Source of the DNA: Bradyrhizobium sp. Arg816
GTDB taxonomy: Bacteria; Pseudomonadota; Alphaproteobacteria; Rhizobiales; Xanthobacteraceae
Assembly (NCBI RefSeq): GCF_029989365.1
Contig: NZ_JAPRAQ010000005.1
Coordinates: 372,001-436,000, forward strand
DNA length: 64,000 nucleotides
Direction: 5' to 3'
Below are positions 62,898-64,000 of this stretch, piece after piece. Below the pieces are notes generated by a model, which did not search any database, was not told the origin of the DNA, and saw nothing but the letters and a program-made list of their open reading frames with translations. The number at the start of each line of letters is the position of its first letter. Position 1 is the first letter of the stretch. A program made the translations under genes and the position numbers.

Positions 62898-63057
62898 GCC
62901 GCCCTATGGACGGAGATTCGATTTCCAACCGGGCGGTCTGCACCCGCGGTGTCCATGCTCCCGGGTGCAGACGCAAGATAAGACCCGCAATCGAGCGCCT
63001 TTTCCTCCCGAGACGCTCCTGCGCCGCCGATCGAGCAAATGCGGCGCCGGGTCATTG

Positions 63058-63089
63058 GGCCGGTGACAACCACGTCACCGGCCTTTTTT
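63058..63089 (+). terminator. Intrinsic terminator
   Basis: GGCCGGTGAC and GTCACCGGCC form a perfect 10-bp stem with loop AACCAC, followed directly by six T residues (63084-63089). It is about 160 bases after the AraC stop on the plus strand and ends at the convergent gene's stop codon. Confidence 0.9.
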
Positions 63090-63090
63090 G

Positions 63091-63408
63091 TCACCCGCCG
63101 CACTTCGTTGCCAGCAGGTTGTTCAAGGCATCGATCTCCAAATCGAGCGCCGCCAGAGCCCGATCTTGCTCGGTATCCCGCACACACGTCGCCGCCGCCT
63201 GACGCATCGTCACCGATTCATAGAACGAAGCGGCGTAGGCGCGACAGGCCGTATCCTTGTCGGTACCGCCGGCTGGATGGCTGCGTACCGTGGTCCATCG
63301 CGCGTGAGAGGCAGCAAAGTCACGGGTGGACGTGCACTCGCTTGCAACTGCGGAAATCGTAGAAGCGTTGATCGCGGCAGAGGCGAGTAGAACGGCAATT
63401 CTCGTCAT
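63091..63408 (-). CDS. Hypothetical periplasmic protein
   Basis: The 105-residue protein begins with a signal peptide (MTRIAVLLASAAINASTISA, cleavage probably after AVAS). The mature part has four cysteines (ECTSTR, DTACRAY, ATCVRD, TKCGG), compatible with two disulfides. Its helices are rich in Ala, Asp and Arg. No family was recognised. The start at 63408 is chosen because it begins the signal peptide; the frame is open six codons upstream. Confidence 0.7.
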   Translation of the reverse strand: MTRIAVLLASAAINASTISAVASECTSTRDFAASHARWTTVRSHPAGGTDKDTACRAYAASFYESVTMRQAAATCVRDTEQDRALAALDLEIDALNNLLATKCGG

Positions 63409-63782
63409 GAGTGCAACTCCGCACATGAACCGGTGTGACGATCTCTATCTTCCCGCGGAGCTGCCTTCGCGAATGGCGTTGCCGGATTTTGAACGAGGTT
63501 GCGCGAACCTTGCCGACCTATGGATTGCACGAATCATCGGGCGCGGAGAGAGCGACGCGAAACCGCATTCTGGCAGAGCCGGAATGTGCAAGAGGGTTCT
63601 CGGGGCGACAACCCAGTACAAGAGAAAGTCTGGTGCTTGCACGATGCTGAGGCTCGCCGCGCCTGCATAATGCGATGCGCGACCAGTCGAACGACGCAAT
63701 CCGAGTCCCGGTCTCGCAGGATATCCGTCGGCGAATTGCCAGACTTGTCGAAGCCGCCGTCTGATCATTGAGGGAGAGTAGG
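63409..63782. other. Spacer before the flavoprotein gene
   Basis: 374 bases hold no well-supported gene. A 29-codon frame (63675-63764, MRDQSNDAIRVPVSQ...) has natural composition but no ribosome site and is too short to call. Confidence 0.35.
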
Positions 63783-64000
63783 ATGACCGACGTGCTTGTT
63801 GTTGGAGCTGGGCCTGCCGGTGTCATGGCGACACTTCGTGCAGCCGACCTCGGCGCGAAGACTGCGCTTGTTGCCGGCAGCGAATTCGGTGGCATGGCGG
63901 CCAATGACGGGCCTGTCCCGGTTCGCACCCTGGCCCATGCCGGCCGGCTGCTGCGCGATGCGCGGCAACTGGGGCAATATGGCGTAACTGTCGGTGAGCC
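63783..64000 (+). CDS. FAD-dependent disulfide reductase-like protein, 5' part
   Basis: The frame runs off the window after about 72 codons. The N-terminus TDVLVVGAGPAGVMATLRAADLG is an FAD-binding Rossmann motif of the pyridine nucleotide-disulfide oxidoreductase class I (mercuric reductase/lipoamide dehydrogenase) family. The segment corresponding to the redox-active GGTCxNxGCVPSK reads FGGMAANDGPVPVRTL, so both cysteines are missing. GAGGGAGAG lies just before the ATG. It is probably an NAD(P)H:quinone or other non-disulfide oxidoreductase. Confidence 0.8.
   Translation, partial: MTDVLVVGAGPAGVMATLRAADLGAKTALVAGSEFGGMAANDGPVPVRTLAHAGRLLRDARQLGQYGVTVGE

Noticed and set aside
1..64000. CRISPR array, rRNA operon, complete insertion sequence or phage genes
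   Set aside because: I looked for regularly spaced repeats, transposase or integrase motifs and rRNA-like stretches and found none.

Overview
The window reads as a chromosomal segment of a high-GC alphaproteobacterium, most likely a Bradyrhizobium-type member of the Rhizobiales. The reasons are a fixNOQP/fixIS-type cbb3 oxidase cluster, a 5-aminolevulinate synthase (C4 pathway), FixJ-like regulators, a PF04392 ABC substrate-binding protein, several AraC paralogues and very large hybrid kinases. This assignment is an inference from gene content; no rRNA is present to confirm it.

Left part (1-12150): a surface-glycan locus. It holds a sugar 3,5-epimerase, a sugar C-methyltransferase, a DUF4910 peptidase-like protein and a VanZ-like protein, then a convergent type I secretion pair (HlyD-type adaptor and HlyB-type ABC exporter). 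A divergent run follows: GT4 glycosyltransferase, radical SAM enzyme, second GT4 glycosyltransferase. The adaptor carries its own C39-like domain, matching the one on the exporter. Two almost identical palindromes (678-691 and 8282-8295) sit in front of two transcription units here.

Boundary zone (12151-18945): sparse and decayed. It contains a cold-shock protein, a frameshifted hemA remnant, an ABC substrate-binding protein, a decayed tRNA-Met, a few orphan ORFs and a clean 3' fragment of tRNA-Lys (18316-18362). That fragment looks like an attachment site. Its orientation would place an integrated element to its left.

Respiratory and heme block (18945-40441): two AraC regulators and an MFS transporter, then on the minus strand a tightly overlapping run ccoN-O-Q-P, an 84-residue membrane ORF, a DUF2189 protein, fixI and fixS. 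Recognisable fixG and fixH are absent. Next come dodecin and a cydA-cydB operon that ends in a three-domain protein: [2Fe-2S] ferredoxin, class III nucleotide cyclase and globin. This last protein is the most striking object in the window. On the plus strand an NDH-2 type NADH dehydrogenase is coupled to an HlyD-like protein and two ABC-2 permeases that have no ATPase partner. hemA closes the block. Together these genes offer a branched, low-oxygen respiratory chain with heme supply, copper loading and a candidate oxygen/NO/redox-sensing second-messenger enzyme.

Right part (40521-64000): a CoA-ester catabolic cluster (CoA transferase, alpha/beta hydrolase, enoyl-CoA hydratase, acyl-CoA dehydrogenase, 3-hydroxyacyl-CoA dehydrogenase, YWTD propeller). 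It is followed by a regulatory block: a PAS histidine kinase, three AraC regulators, a MalT-like LuxR regulator, an 1868-residue pseudokinase/AAA/GAF/PAS/histidine kinase, two response regulators and another AraC regulator. The window ends inside a flavoprotein disulfide reductase-like gene that lacks the usual redox cysteines.
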